Shown here piece by piece: positions 19,106 to 28,353 of a stretch of 64,000 bases of DNA. Every line of letters begins with the position of its first letter. Positions within the stretch are counted from its first letter, which is position 1. The translations under genes were made by a program, and so were the position numbers. Source of the stretch: Moraxellaceae bacterium (GTDB taxonomy: Bacteria; Pseudomonadota; Gammaproteobacteria; Pseudomonadales; Moraxellaceae); NCBI GenBank assembly GCA_004173455.1, contig SECL01000003.1, positions 1 through 64,000 of the forward strand, read 5' to 3'. The notes under the pieces are model-generated. The model ran no database searches. It saw only the letters and a list, made by a program, of their open reading frames with translations, and had not been told where the DNA came from.

Positions 19106-20644
19106 ATGACCTTCCCTGCTCCACAGACTGTCATCAAACAGGATGACCTGATTACTTCTATCAAAGACGCGCTTCAGTTTATTTCCTACTATCATCCGCT
19201 GGATTTTATTCAGGCCATGAACCGTGCTTATCAGGCCGAGGCCAATCCGGCAGCCAAAGATGCCATTGCCCAGATCCTGATCAATTCCCGCATGTGTGCC
19301 GAAGGTCACCGGCCAATTTGTCAGGATACCGGCATTGTCAACGTGTTTATGGAAGTGGGTCTGGATGTACGATTTGACCTGAGTATGAGTCTGGACGATG
19401 CCATCAATGAGGGCGTGCGTCAGGGCTATCTGGAAAACACCAACGTCTTGCGGGCTTCTATTTTGCGCGATCCTGCTTTTGGCCGCCAGAATACTAGGGA
19501 CAATACCCCTGCGGTGATTCATTACAAACTGGTACCGGGCAATCAGGTTCACGTGACGGTTGCAGCCAAGGGTGGCGGTTCTGAAAACAAATCCAAACTG
19601 GCCATGCTCAATCCGTCCGATTCCATTGTGGACTGGGTATTAAAAACCGTACCAACCATGGGTGCAGGCTGGTGCCCACCGGGTATGCTGGGTATTGGGA
19701 TTGGCGGTACCGCTGAAAAAGCAGTGTTGCTGGCCAAGGAAGCCCTGATGGAAGACATCGACATGCACGAGTTGCTGATTCGTGGGCCGCAAAACAAGTT
19801 GGAAGAACTGCGTATTGAGCTATATGAAAAAGTCAATGCGTTGGGTATTGGCGCGCAGGGTCTGGGCGGTCTATCAACGGTACTAGATATCAAGATCAAG
19901 GATTATCCATGTCATGCGGCTGGCAAACCGGTTGCCATGATTCCTAACTGTGCCGCCACGCGCCATGCACACTTCCATCTGGATGGTTCAGGAGTGGCGC
20001 ATTTGCCGACACCAAAACTGGAAGACTGGCCGCAAGTGACATGGTCAACCTCCAAAGCCAAACGTGTCAATCTGGATACGCTGACGCGTGATGAAATGAA
20101 TGCATGGCAACCGGGCGACACCCTGCTGCTGTCCGGTACCATGTACACGGGGCGTGATGCCGCACATAAGCGCATGGTGGACATGATTAACAATGGCGAG
20201 CCATTACCGGTTGACCTGCAAGGCAAGTTTATTTATTACGTGGGACCGGTGGATCCGGTACGTGATGAAGTGGTTGGCCCTGCTGGCCCCACAACAGCGA
20301 CCCGTATGGACAAATTTACCGATCAGGTACTGGAACACACTGGCTTGTTTGGCATGATTGGAAAAGCCGAGCGTGGCCCTGCTGCGGTAGACGCCATCAA
20401 AAAGCATGGAGCATCTTACTTAATGGCGGTGGGTGGTGCGGCCTATCTGGTATCCAAGGCGGTGCGTGAAGCAGAAATCGTTGCCTTTGCTGACCTCGGT
20501 ATGGAAGCCATCTATAAGTTTGTGGTCGAAGATATGCCGGTTTCTGTGGCTGTGGATGTCAATGGCACGTCGGTACATGCCACAGCACCAAAAATCTGGC
20601 AGGCTAAAATTGGTAAAATTCCAGTCACGGATGCGGCAGGTTAA
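19106..20644 (+). CDS. Class I fumarate hydratase, 4Fe-4S single-chain type
   Basis: Interconverts fumarate and malate. It is the oxygen-sensitive iron-sulphur class: the N-terminal alpha-like domain has the cluster cysteines in GHRPICQDTG, WCPPGMLG and MIPNCAATRH, and the beta-like domain follows from about residue 330 (LSGTMYTGRDAAHKRM, GPTTATRMD). At 512 residues it matches the fused enzymes of Acinetobacter and Pseudomonas. It is a single gene with its own terminator and complements mdh in the TCA cycle. Confidence 0.94.
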   Translation: MTFPAPQTVIKQDDLITSIKDALQFISYYHPLDFIQAMNRAYQAEANPAAKDAIAQILINSRMCAEGHRPICQDTGIVNVFMEVGLDVRFDLSMSLDDAINEGVRQGYLENTNVLRASILRDPAFGRQNTRDNTPAVIHYKLVPGNQVHVTVAAKGGGSENKSKLAMLNPSDSIVDWVLKTVPTMGAGWCPPGMLGIGIGGTAEKAVLLAKEALMEDIDMHELLIRGPQNKLEELRIELYEKVNALGIGAQGLGGLSTVLDIKIKDYPCHAAGKPVAMIPNCAATRHAHFHLDGSGVAHLPTPKLEDWPQVTWSTSKAKRVNLDTLTRDEMNAWQPGDTLLLSGTMYTGRDAAHKRMVDMINNGEPLPVDLQGKFIYYVGPVDPVRDEVVGPAGPTTATRMDKFTDQVLEHTGLFGMIGKAERGPAAVDAIKKHGASYLMAVGGAAYLVSKAVREAEIVAFADLGMEAIYKFVVEDMPVSVAVDVNGTSVHATAPKIWQAKIGKIPVTDAAG

Positions 20645-20676
20645 TTTACGCCTGTCTTTGATTTCGCTACACTCAA

Positions 20677-20709
20677 GGCACTCATGCAGTTAAGCATGAG
20701 TGCTTTTTT
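20677..20709 (+). terminator. Rho-independent terminator of fumarase
   Basis: GCACTCATGC pairs exactly with GCATGAGTGC around AGTTAA, followed by TTTTTT. Confidence 0.92.
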
Positions 20710-20778
20710 ATTGCCAAACAAAACCAGCCAGAAATTAACTCGTCAATTAAACAGGATACTAGACAGGAAAACATAACA

Positions 20779-21330
20779 ATGTTTAAAAAAATACTGTGTG
20801 CACTACTACTGGCTTTAGGCTCAACTGGAGCTATAGCCGCACCTGCCCAAGTTGAAACAGTTGAGAAACTGCTGGTGGTGGTACAAGCTGACCAGACAAT
20901 CAATCAGGTGATGACCGAGCTTACACCCCAGCTTCAGTTACAAGCCAATCAAATTGTGCAACATATCTTAGAGCAGGAAACGCTGAACCATGAGCAGCAA
21001 GCTGTTGCTGACAAGCTGGCAGTGCAAATGCTGAAAACGGCAGAGGACAGCATGAACTGGAATAAGCTAAAACCTAGAATGGTTAATATGTATACTTCCA
21101 TTTTTAGTGAGGAAGAAATTCAGGCTCAACTAGATTTTTACAGCTCATCGGTAGGCCAATCCATTATGCAAAAAATGCCACAGGTGATTCGCCAAAGTAT
21201 GGAGATTACTATGGTTGACTTACAAGAGAATATGCAAAATTTTATGGGTAAAGATATGGAAGCCTTAATTGCTGAATTAATGCAGTTACAGCAGGGTACA
21301 GCTGAAAAATCCGTTGCTCCAGCATCCTAA
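20779..21330 (+). CDS. Exported DUF2059 protein
   Basis: A 183-residue protein with a signal peptide (MFKKILCALLLALGS, cleavage near AIAA) and a helical DUF2059 domain. The conserved end of that domain, IFSEEEIQAQLDFYSS followed by GQSIMQKMPQV, is clear. These proteins are periplasmic and of unknown function. It has its own terminator and follows the fumarase terminator, so it is probably transcribed alone. Confidence 0.85.
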   Translation: MFKKILCALLLALGSTGAIAAPAQVETVEKLLVVVQADQTINQVMTELTPQLQLQANQIVQHILEQETLNHEQQAVADKLAVQMLKTAEDSMNWNKLKPRMVNMYTSIFSEEEIQAQLDFYSSSVGQSIMQKMPQVIRQSMEITMVDLQENMQNFMGKDMEALIAELMQLQQGTAEKSVAPAS

Positions 21331-21348
21331 AATTATCAATAATGACTT

Positions 21349-21383
21349 AAAAAAGCCGATTCTTAACAGATTCGGCTTTTTTG
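21349..21383. terminator. Bidirectional rho-independent terminator
   Basis: AAAAAAGCCGA and TCGGCTTTTTT form a strong stem with internal TTCTTAACAGA. It lies between the convergent DUF2059 and DUF2846 genes. Confidence 0.92.
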
Positions 21384-21409
21384 TTTATGTACACACGCTC
21401 TTTTAACGC

Positions 21410-22237
21410 TTACCAAGTTAATGGATTCCATAACTTAAAGGGTTTGTCGACGTGAAGCTGTTTCTTCTCTTCGAGTTGCTTGCGGTTAACCTTGTCCGGT
21501 GCTTGACCATTAAATGCCGCCAGCTCCGGCTGGTCGATTGTGTCACGCTTCACAAAGCTATAACCCGGTGTTCTTAGGGTAGTACTACTAATTTCACGCA
21601 AGGCCTGCTCGGTTGGCATCTGGATCAGTGGACCAGCCTGAAGCAACCCATCGGTATTATTGGGCTTACCACGGAATTTTTGCTCTTCATAGCGGAGGAA
21701 ATAGCTTTTTCCCGCATCGACAGAAAAATCAACCGCCGTGCCTTTTTGGAAATGAATCACGCCTACTGGCCGACTAATGTTCAGGCGATACTTCCCTGCC
21801 GGCAATTCAATCCAGTAATAATGATTGTCCAGCAAACTGGGAATACGCTGGTCATTTAAAAAGAAATTGGGTGCCACAATTTCTTGATGATTCCACGTGC
21901 TGTGCGTGCGATACAAATACACGATCGCCGAATTGGACGTAGTTGGCATCACCTGCTTGAAAGGTGCGCCTTCATTCTGGTTCACCCAACCGCCCACCGA
22001 AAAAGGATCAAGCCGAAACCGGTTTTTATGCAAATCAGTATGGGCATAATCAATGGTTTTTAAGGTAGACGGATTGGCAATTGCTTCTTCGTTTGGCTGC
22101 TGTTTGTACTTAATTAAACCAAACAAATCAAATCGGTGAGCCTGCGTCGCTTCAGATTTGGGCGCAGTGACACATCCTGTCAATGTAACAGACAACAGTG
22201 TAATGACTGGTAAATAATGCATCGTTAAATAACGCAT
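21410..22237 (-). CDS. DUF2846-type lipoprotein
   Basis: A 275-residue predicted lipoprotein. The lipobox LTGC follows a hydrophobic stretch. The mid-protein block AIVYLYR, FFLNDQRIPSL and YYWIELPAGKYRLN is the DUF2846 pattern; the C-terminal third is Gln/Lys-rich. Function is unknown, and the location is probably the outer-membrane inner face. A Shine-Dalgarno GAGGG precedes the ATG. Confidence 0.78.
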   Translation of the reverse strand: MRYLTMHYLPVITLLSVTLTGCVTAPKSEATQAHRFDLFGLIKYKQQPNEEAIANPSTLKTIDYAHTDLHKNRFRLDPFSVGGWVNQNEGAPFKQVMPTTSNSAIVYLYRTHSTWNHQEIVAPNFFLNDQRIPSLLDNHYYWIELPAGKYRLNISRPVGVIHFQKGTAVDFSVDAGKSYFLRYEEQKFRGKPNNTDGLLQAGPLIQMPTEQALREISSTTLRTPGYSFVKRDTIDQPELAAFNGQAPDKVNRKQLEEKKQLHVDKPFKLWNPLTW

Positions 22238-22430
22238 GGCTTCCCTCAGGCGTTTTATCTTGTTGTTTACTCACTGCGTCAATGCAGCGGGGTGTTTCTT
22301 TACTCTAGCATCCTAACACTAGCCTTGGCAAAATAACATAACACATTGCCAAAAATGAATTATTGCATGCGTTTATACGACGAATAAACGCACCCACATT
22401 ATTTATGTATCCAGATTTTTTAGATCAATA

Positions 22431-22460
22431 AAAAAAGCTGGCACATTAGGCCAGCTTTTT
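22431..22460. terminator. Rho-independent terminator behind the OmpA-like lipoprotein
   Basis: AAAAAAGCTGGC and GCCAGCTTTTTT form a perfect 12-bp stem with the loop ACATTAG. It functions for the minus-strand gene ending at 22490. Confidence 0.93.
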
Positions 22461-22489
22461 TAGCTTTTGCTCAGAAAACAACGTGAAGC

Positions 22490-23134
22490 TTATTGACGTG
22501 CGTAAATACTTAGTTCAACACGACGGTTTTGTTGTTTGCCTTCAGCAGTTGCATTAGAAGCAACAGGCTGAGCAGAACCGTAACCTTGTGCGTTAATACG
22601 ATTGCTAGATACGCCTTTGCTGACTAGATAGCTGGCAACTGCATTGGCACGATTTTGTGACAATGGCAGGTTGATAGAATCACTACCGGTGCTGTCAGTA
22701 TGACCACTTACCACAATTGCAGTTTTGGTGTCTTCTGCCAGAGTGGACGCAACTTTGTCCAAGGTATTATAAAAACTTGGGCTAATGCTTGCAGAATTAG
22801 TAGGGAAAGTGATATTACCCGGCATGACCAACGCAATCGAACCATCAGGATTACGTGATACATCAACACCAGTACCCGCCATTTGTTGACGTAACTTCTT
22901 CTCTTTTTGGTCAAGGAAGTAACCACCAGCAGCACCCACAACAGCGCCAATCGCAGCAGCACGACCTGCCTTATCTGAATCGCCATTTGACTTGGCAACA
23001 CCGGCACCTAATAAGGCGCCTAAACCAGCTCCAATCGCCGTTTTATTGTAATCGCGTTGGCCAGTGGTTGGATCAGTAGTACAACCCGCCAATGACATGC
23101 TACCCACCAAAGCTGTAATAACAAGTGCACGCAT
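22490..23134 (-). CDS. OmpA-family peptidoglycan-associated lipoprotein (YiaD-like)
   Basis: A 214-residue protein with the lipobox LAGC, then glycine-zipper segments (GAGLGALLGAGVAKS and GAVVGAAGGYF) and a C-terminal OmpA domain. The OmpA domain has the peptidoglycan-binding core SGHTDSTGS and the end QNRRVELSIY. It probably tethers the outer membrane to the cell wall. I moved the start 17 codons downstream of the track because AAGGAGA sits just before the ATG at 23134 and the lipoprotein signal begins there. Confidence 0.92.
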   Translation of the reverse strand: MRALVITALVGSMSLAGCTTDPTTGQRDYNKTAIGAGLGALLGAGVAKSNGDSDKAGRAAAIGAVVGAAGGYFLDQKEKKLRQQMAGTGVDVSRNPDGSIALVMPGNITFPTNSASISPSFYNTLDKVASTLAEDTKTAIVVSGHTDSTGSDSINLPLSQNRANAVASYLVSKGVSSNRINAQGYGSAQPVASNATAEGKQQNRRVELSIYARQ

Positions 23135-23439
23135 GGATTTTCTCCTTAGTAATTTATTGAACTTGCTGGAAAACATTCTGATCATGAATATAAGCTGGTG
23201 CTATGCTCTTTTTGTTAACAAATAATTTTTCTGTTACATTTGGGTTGAGCATTTGCATAATTTATAGTCAATTCGACCAGTTTTGTCTGTTTTTATGTCC
23301 TTTCTACTATTTGTTTAGAAACAGCAGATCACAAATTATAGCGGATAGATGTTTTGGAACAAAATGCAATTTGCACTTAGCCCTATTCTTTTTTACCATT
23401 CAACCGTTAAATTACACTGCTAGTGAGCAAGGTCATCCT
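23135..23439. promoter_or_regulatory. Divergent intergenic region, OmpA-like lipoprotein and acyltransferase
   Basis: A 305-bp AT-rich gap. The plus-strand ORF extension through it in the track has atypical, Phe/Leu-rich composition and no Shine-Dalgarno, so I treat it as non-coding. It should hold both promoters. I cannot assign boxes with confidence. Confidence 0.4.
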
Positions 23440-24411
23440 ATGACAGTATTAGATAAATTTATCAAGAACAAGAAAGTGGCTGAAAAGCTGCGTGGCTTAA
23501 CCATTAGCACTGCCATTACCTCAAGCACGTTTCTGCATGGCCCTCCAGTACTGATGCTGGGACTGCTCAAAACCGTAATTCCTTCTTCCAAGATTGATGA
23601 AATGGCAATTGGTCTGACCAATAGCTGGCTTGGCGTGAATAACTGGCTGATTGATCATATGCTGCCTGATATTGAATGGCAGATTACTTTGCCCACCGAA
23701 TTAAGCATGGATGGGCGTTATCTGCTGATGTGTAATCACCAGAGCTGGGTGGATACCACGATCATGCAGTATGTGGGTTTAACCCGGATGCCGCTCACAC
23801 GGTTTTTTACCAAGTGGGAACTGATCTTTATTCCATTTTTGGGATTGGCGTTCAAGATTCTGGGTTTTCCCATGATGAAGCGGCATAGCAAGCAAGCAAT
23901 TGCCAAGAATCCAGCCTTAAAATTACAGGATCTGGAAGAGGCCAAACGCGCCTGTGCCAATTTGCAAAGTCAGCCCTATACCCTGCTTAACTATCTGGAA
24001 GGCACGCGATTTACTGCTAAAAAACAGCAGGAACAACACTCGCCTTACCAGCATTTGCTCAAGCCCAAAACGGGTGGTATGGCTCTGGCCTTACAGATTC
24101 TGGGCAAGGAAATTGATGTCCTGATGGACATGACTATTGTGTATCCCGATGGCATTCCTACCTATGGGGATTTTTGGACAGGTCGTGTGCGGCGAATTGG
24201 GATAGATATCCGTCAGGTTGAGTTACCGGATTGGGTGCTGGATGGTGATTACGAAGAAGACATGGCCTATCGGGTACGCTTTCAGGATTGGGTGACTCAG
24301 TTATGGCAAGATAAGGATCAGCGTATTGCGCAAATGTTGCAACACTTTGCCGGAAGCGCACAAAGCCTGAATCCCGATGTACCCAGCCTTTCTCATCAAT
24401 CCTCAACGTGA
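23440..24411 (+). CDS. 1-acyl-sn-glycerol-3-phosphate acyltransferase-like protein (YihG type)
   Basis: Membrane-associated PlsC-superfamily acyltransferase of 323 residues. The catalytic motif NHQSWVD and the substrate motif EGTRFT are present, with a hydrophobic N-terminal helix region before them. The presence of a distant C-terminal domain fits the YihG/YihG-like subgroup involved in lysophosphatidic-acid acylation. The track start is 79 codons too early; I chose the ATG at 23440 with AAGG upstream. The stop overlaps the next start (TGATG), so the two genes are translationally coupled. Confidence 0.85.
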   Translation: MTVLDKFIKNKKVAEKLRGLTISTAITSSTFLHGPPVLMLGLLKTVIPSSKIDEMAIGLTNSWLGVNNWLIDHMLPDIEWQITLPTELSMDGRYLLMCNHQSWVDTTIMQYVGLTRMPLTRFFTKWELIFIPFLGLAFKILGFPMMKRHSKQAIAKNPALKLQDLEEAKRACANLQSQPYTLLNYLEGTRFTAKKQQEQHSPYQHLLKPKTGGMALALQILGKEIDVLMDMTIVYPDGIPTYGDFWTGRVRRIGIDIRQVELPDWVLDGDYEEDMAYRVRFQDWVTQLWQDKDQRIAQMLQHFAGSAQSLNPDVPSLSHQSST

Positions 24412-25517
24412 TGGGTGCAATGAACTCAACAGCGCAAACGAACGACGCCAGTTTTAATACCTCCAAACAGTTACCGGGAGAAGATTTGCCGGATCACAAA
24501 CCGCCTACGCGGGCTTGGCGTGCCTTTTTAATTTACGACATCCTGATGATGATGCTCATTGTAGTGAATTTGCTCACTATTGGCATCGATCATCTCATGT
24601 TTACCAATATTGCGCTGTCAGCAGCTCAGTTTATTAATCAGGCTAGCTGGGTTTATGATTACCGTAAGCAGTGGCATCCGCTCATTCAAACGCTGGATGA
24701 ATGGGTGACTATTTATCTAGTGAGTGAATTGATGGTGCGCTGGCTAGTGGCTATTGTGTTTAAGCATCATCACCGCTGGTTTTTCTTTCCGTTTATTCAT
24801 TGGTATGAATTTCTGGCAGTGATTCCCACGTTCCGCGCCTTACGTCTGTTACGTGCCACGGTCATTGGTTATCGTCTCTATCAACTCGGTTATAAAGTTC
24901 TGCCGGATAGCTGGCTCAAGACAGGTCGATTTTATTATCAGGTGGTGATGGAAGAGCTGTCTGACCGTATCGTGCTTACCATTCTAGATGGCGTAGAGCG
25001 TGAACTAAAAACAGGGGCTACCCATCATCATTTATTGCATCAATTGGTCAATAGCCATCGGGTTCAGATTGAACAAGCTGTAGGTGAAGTGCTGCAACAT
25101 AATCTAGCCACTGCACTACAGGCGCAGCAGCAACAAATTGCGCTAGGTGTTGGCCAGATTGTCAGTAAAGCCATTAGTAATACCCCCGAACTACACCGGC
25201 TGTTGCGGCTGATTCCAGTGGTCGGCTCATTGATGGAACAACAACTACAAAGTATTGGGCAGCGTTTGGGAGAAAATATTACAACGGGACTGATTGAACC
25301 TTTTGCACAACCTGCCACCTTGAATCAGCCAGTCAATGCCGCCTTGAATACCAGTGCAGGTTATGTGGGCCAGCTTCAGATTGATACCCCTGCCCTTGAA
25401 AAGCTGGTGGAATCACTGGTTTTTGAAAGTCTTGATGTGATTCGCCAGCAGGTCAAAGTCCAGCAATGGAAACTGGATCAGACAGCACAGCAAGAATTAA
25501 AACGTACCTCTGTGTAG
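24411..25517 (+). CDS. Membrane protein with voltage-sensor-like N-terminus, function unknown
   Basis: A 368-residue protein. After a polar N-tail there are about four hydrophobic segments (residues 37-160). The second contains VSELMVRWLV, and the fourth has arginines at three-residue steps, FRALRLLRATVIGYR, as in an S4 voltage sensor. No pore helix or selectivity filter follows. Instead, residues 165-368 form a long soluble helical region rich in Gln and Leu. It may be a voltage-sensor-like or ion-channel-derived protein. It is coupled by TGATG overlap to the upstream acyltransferase gene. Confidence 0.65.
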   Translation: MGAMNSTAQTNDASFNTSKQLPGEDLPDHKPPTRAWRAFLIYDILMMMLIVVNLLTIGIDHLMFTNIALSAAQFINQASWVYDYRKQWHPLIQTLDEWVTIYLVSELMVRWLVAIVFKHHHRWFFFPFIHWYEFLAVIPTFRALRLLRATVIGYRLYQLGYKVLPDSWLKTGRFYYQVVMEELSDRIVLTILDGVERELKTGATHHHLLHQLVNSHRVQIEQAVGEVLQHNLATALQAQQQQIALGVGQIVSKAISNTPELHRLLRLIPVVGSLMEQQLQSIGQRLGENITTGLIEPFAQPATLNQPVNAALNTSAGYVGQLQIDTPALEKLVESLVFESLDVIRQQVKVQQWKLDQTAQQELKRTSV

Positions 25518-25688
25518 TGACGGGCTAAACAGAGGGCGGATTTTTTGGTTTTTACAATAAATGTTGGTGAAAACTTCCTGAATATGGCTAGTTTAAAAGG
25601 CCAATTTGGACTACGATTCAAATCAATTTGATGGTAGTGAATGTGCTAAAAACCTGTGCTCAGGCCATATAGCCTCTAAGGACAAAAT

Positions 25689-26408
25689 ATGAGCGATATT
25701 CGCATTAATGGCCGGATGGTCAATTTTTCGCGTTTAATTTTTCAAACCAGTGATCATGACAAAATAAAAAAAGGGCTGGAAAAGCATCTGGGAACTCGGG
25801 GCGAATATAACGGCACACTGGTGATTTTAGACAGTACGGTTGAAAATAGCCTGATTGCTCTCATCCAGTTGCTGGTGGATTTTGGCCTGCAACCCATGGC
25901 CGTGATTGACGGTATACTGGGCGATGAAGCACGTATTATCCAGTTTCCGGTACTCAACCGTGATCAGCCCATGCAGCGTATTAAGCCAACCGAAGATATT
26001 CCGGGTGCTATAGCCGCCATTGAACCTGTGGCCGCACCCGTTGCAGCAGCAACCAGCACCGCACGGCCAGCAGCACGCAATATCATTCATAAAGAAGTAT
26101 TGCGTACCGGCCAAAGCCTGAATGAAGATGACGGTGACATTATTTTAATTGCAGACATGAACAGTGGTTCAGAAGTTATTGCATCAGGCAGTATTCATGT
26201 TTACGGGACAGCACGAGGCCGCGTTATTGCTGGCGCCAGTGGTCAGCAACAGTCCCGAATTTTTTGCCAGCGTCTAGAAGCAGAGCTGGTTTCCATTGCA
26301 GGAACCTACTGTGTGGCAGATGATATTCCCGCTGACAGGATTGGCAAATCAGTGCATATTTGCCTGAATTCCGATCAGGAACTTGAATTCCATTTGCTAG
26401 CCCATTAA
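25689..26408 (+). CDS. minC: Septum site-determining protein MinC
   Basis: Inhibitor of FtsZ polymerisation that blocks division at the poles. The N-terminal FtsZ-binding domain spans roughly residues 1-110, and a Pro/Ala-rich linker separates it from the C-terminal beta-helix, which has the MinD-binding RSGQ-like region here read as [21 protein letters not shown] and [18 protein letters not shown] precedes the ATG. It is the first gene of minCDE. Confidence 0.96.
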   Translation: MSDIRINGRMVNFSRLIFQTSDHDKIKKGLEKHLGTRGEYNGTLVILDSTVENSLIALIQLLVDFGLQPMAVIDGILGDEARIIQFPVLNRDQPMQRIKPTEDIPGAIAAIEPVAAPVAAATSTARPAARNIIHKEVLRTGQSLNEDDGDIILIADMNSGSEVIASGSIHVYGTARGRVIAGASGQQQSRIFCQRLEAELVSIAGTYCVADDIPADRIGKSVHICLNSDQELEFHLLAH

Positions 26409-26486
26409 GGTATGCATAAATTACATACAGATCAATAGATATTGCGGGTATTTAGCCCGCTGTAATTTCACACAGGAGTTTATTCG

Positions 26487-27299
26487 GTGGCCAAAATTGT
26501 TGTCGTAACATCAGGCAAAGGTGGCGTTGGCAAAACCACGACCAGTGCATCTTTTGCAACAGGACTGGCTCAGCGCGGTCATAAGACAGTCGTTATTGAC
26601 TTTGACGTTGGCCTGCGCAACCTTGATCTGATTATGGGCTGTGAACGCCGTGTGGTCTATGATCTGGTTAATGTCATTAATAATGAAGCACGCTTGCAAC
26701 AGGCTCTGATCAAGGATCGTGACATTGACAACCTGTATATCCTACCCGCCTCACAGACCCGCGACAAAGATGCGCTAAGTGACGAAGGCATAGGCCGGGT
26801 AATGGATGAGCTGGCACAGGAATTTGATTACATTATTTGTGATTCGCCTGCAGGGATTGAGCGTGGCGCGATTTTGGCCATGTATTATGCGGATGAAGCC
26901 CTGATTGTCACCAATCCGGAAATCTCATCAGTGCGCGATTCTGACCGTATTATTGGTATGCTGGACAGCAAAACCAGAAAGGTTGAGCAAAATGAAGGAC
27001 GTATCCGCAAACATCTGGTGATCACCCGCTTTGATCCAAACCGTGCCCAGCGTGAAGAAATGCTGAGCATTGAAGATATTGCTGATGATATTTTAAAAAT
27101 TCCAACCTTAGGTGTTATTCCAGAATGCCCTTCGGTATTGAATGCGTCTAACCAGGGCGTTCCCGTTATTCGTGAACAGATGTCCAAGGCCAGTGAAGCC
27201 TATGATGATCTTGTTGCACGTTTTCTGGGAGAAGAGCGTCCTTACCGTCATATTCAACCACAAAAACAAGGTTGGTTAGCTCGACTATTTGGAGGATAA
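26487..27299 (+). CDS. minD: Septum site-determining ATPase MinD
   Basis: ParA/MinD-type ATPase that recruits MinC to the membrane and oscillates with MinE. It has the deviant Walker A motif KGGVGKTT, a Walker B-like IICDSPAG and a C-terminal amphipathic membrane-targeting helix, GWLARLFGG. The start is a GTG with AGGAG 8 nt upstream. It is 270 residues, the usual length. The minE start follows 1 nt after its stop. Confidence 0.97.
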   Translation: MAKIVVVTSGKGGVGKTTTSASFATGLAQRGHKTVVIDFDVGLRNLDLIMGCERRVVYDLVNVINNEARLQQALIKDRDIDNLYILPASQTRDKDALSDEGIGRVMDELAQEFDYIICDSPAGIERGAILAMYYADEALIVTNPEISSVRDSDRIIGMLDSKTRKVEQNEGRIRKHLVITRFDPNRAQREEMLSIEDIADDILKIPTLGVIPECPSVLNASNQGVPVIREQMSKASEAYDDLVARFLGEERPYRHIQPQKQGWLARLFGG

Positions 27300-27300
27300 C

Positions 27301-27573
27301 ATGGCTGGTTTCTGGAGTACTTTATTTAAGAATGATGAAAAGCCGACCAGTGCCAAGGCAGCGAAGGATCGCTTAAAAGTGATTGTGGCCAGTGAAAACC
27401 GGTTAGGTCGTCGCTTGAGTCAGGACAAGATTGAGCGCATGAAAATTGAGATTATGGAAGTGGTTAACCGTTATGTCCGCGGTGTAGATGAACAGGACGT
27501 GCAAATGAGTGTGCGCAGTGAGGCGGACATTGAAATGCTGGAAATGAACATTAACCTGCCTGAAGAACGCTAG
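27301..27573 (+). CDS. minE: Cell division topological specificity factor MinE
   Basis: A 90-residue regulator that stimulates MinD ATPase and restricts MinCD to the poles. It has the N-terminal amphipathic start MAGFWSTLF, the MinD-binding segment [13 protein letters not shown] and the dimerisation domain. I used the ATG at 27301, which has a perfect GGAGG 5 nt upstream located in the last minD codons; the track's TTG start four codons earlier is wrong. Confidence 0.97.
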   Translation: MAGFWSTLFKNDEKPTSAKAAKDRLKVIVASENRLGRRLSQDKIERMKIEIMEVVNRYVRGVDEQDVQMSVRSEADIEMLEMNINLPEER

Positions 27574-27937
27574 ACGAGTATCCAGCGTTCAATCATAAAG
27601 CCTGAGTGGCGGCGTTGACGGAAAAAGTGATGAGGGTTTTCATTTTTTCTCATTTTACCGCACTACTCAACTCAGGCAAAATATGAGACTGGATAAGCAA
27701 AGTACCACTTTGCCCAGTCGCAAGGCAAGAAGTTATACTTCGCGTGGGTGGGGCAAGAAAAGCACTGCTTTTCCCCGCCGCAAGACGAGAAACGATGTTT
27801 TGAATGATTGAATAAGCAAGCGCATTGCTGTGCAAAAAGGAAGTGTTTTTTAGCCGCTAGCGGTTTTTGTTCTTTCCCTTTTGCCCTGTTCTAATTTAAA
27901 ACATTTTTGTTTTTGATTGACTCCATAGGAGAGCCGC
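27574..27937. other. 364-bp intergenic region after minE
   Basis: It holds a 60-bp-period hairpin array (separate entry) and, near 27852, a short CCGCTAGCGG palindrome followed by TTTTT that could act as a weak terminator. A 42-codon ORF running through two repeat units (27682 onward, start MRLDKQST) has no Shine-Dalgarno, so I do not call it a gene. Confidence 0.5.
27691..27833. repeat. Tandem hairpin repeat, three units with a 60-bp period
   Basis: Unit 1 starts at 27691, unit 2 at 27751 and a degenerate unit 3 at 27811. Unit 1 has the perfect hairpin GCAAAGT-ACC-ACTTTGC (27697-27713). Unit 2, exactly 60 bp on, has GAAAAGC-ACT-GCTTTTC (27757-27773). The two arm differences between units are both compensated on the opposite arm, which points to selection for structure. 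Both hairpins are followed by a conserved CGCAAG. Unit 3 keeps only a weaker AGCAA/TTGCT stem. Confidence 0.7.
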
Positions 27938-28225
27938 ATGGCCGTTTCACAACCTGCAACATTTAATGAAGAATGGCCTGATTCTCGCGTGTTTGCTTAC
28001 CTCACTCATCAGCCGCCTTATGGCACAGATGCCGATTATTCGGTGCTTTATACGGCCTTTAAACACATGCGCCCTTACGATTTTGAACGCCTGCTAACCC
28101 AATTTGTGGCCGATGGTCGTAATATCAATGCCTGCAACCCTCAAGGCCAAACCATTGCTCAGGTGATTAACCAGTATCCCAAACAAGCGCAACCTTTTTT
28201 GGATGTATTGGCCAAATTTGCCTAA
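27938..28225 (+). CDS. PA4642-family protein
   Basis: A 95-residue cytoplasmic protein resembling Pseudomonas PA4642: an N-terminal RVFAYLTHQPPYGTDADY block, then MRPYDFERLLTQFVADGRNINA and QGQTIAQVINQY. The latter part resembles a single ankyrin-like helix pair. Function is unknown. An AGGAG sits ahead of the ATG. It has a strong terminator, so it is transcribed alone or with minCDE. Confidence 0.75.
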   Translation: MAVSQPATFNEEWPDSRVFAYLTHQPPYGTDADYSVLYTAFKHMRPYDFERLLTQFVADGRNINACNPQGQTIAQVINQYPKQAQPFLDVLAKFA

Positions 28226-28270
28226 TAGCTTAATTGGGGCTTTTTCCCCATGTATTTGCTATTCCGTATA

Positions 28271-28302
28271 AAAAAGCGATGCCAGTGGGCATCGCTTTTT
28301 TT
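28271..28302. terminator. Bidirectional rho-independent terminator
   Basis: AAAAAGCGATGCC and GGCATCGCTTTTT form a perfect stem with the loop AGTG. It lies between the convergent PA4642-family and outer-membrane protein genes. Confidence 0.93.
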
Positions 28303-28353
28303 ATGCCTTTTAAGGGCTAAACTGTTAACCCTGCTCAGCACTAAAATACAATA

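Noticed and set aside
23203-23439. 79-codon N-terminal extension of the acyltransferase.
   Set aside because: Phe/Leu-rich, atypical for the family, no Shine-Dalgarno; the ATG at 23440 is better supported.
27682-27810. Small ORF MRLDKQST... across two repeat units after minE.
   Set aside because: No Shine-Dalgarno, and the arm changes are compensatory in the stem, which supports structure rather than coding.
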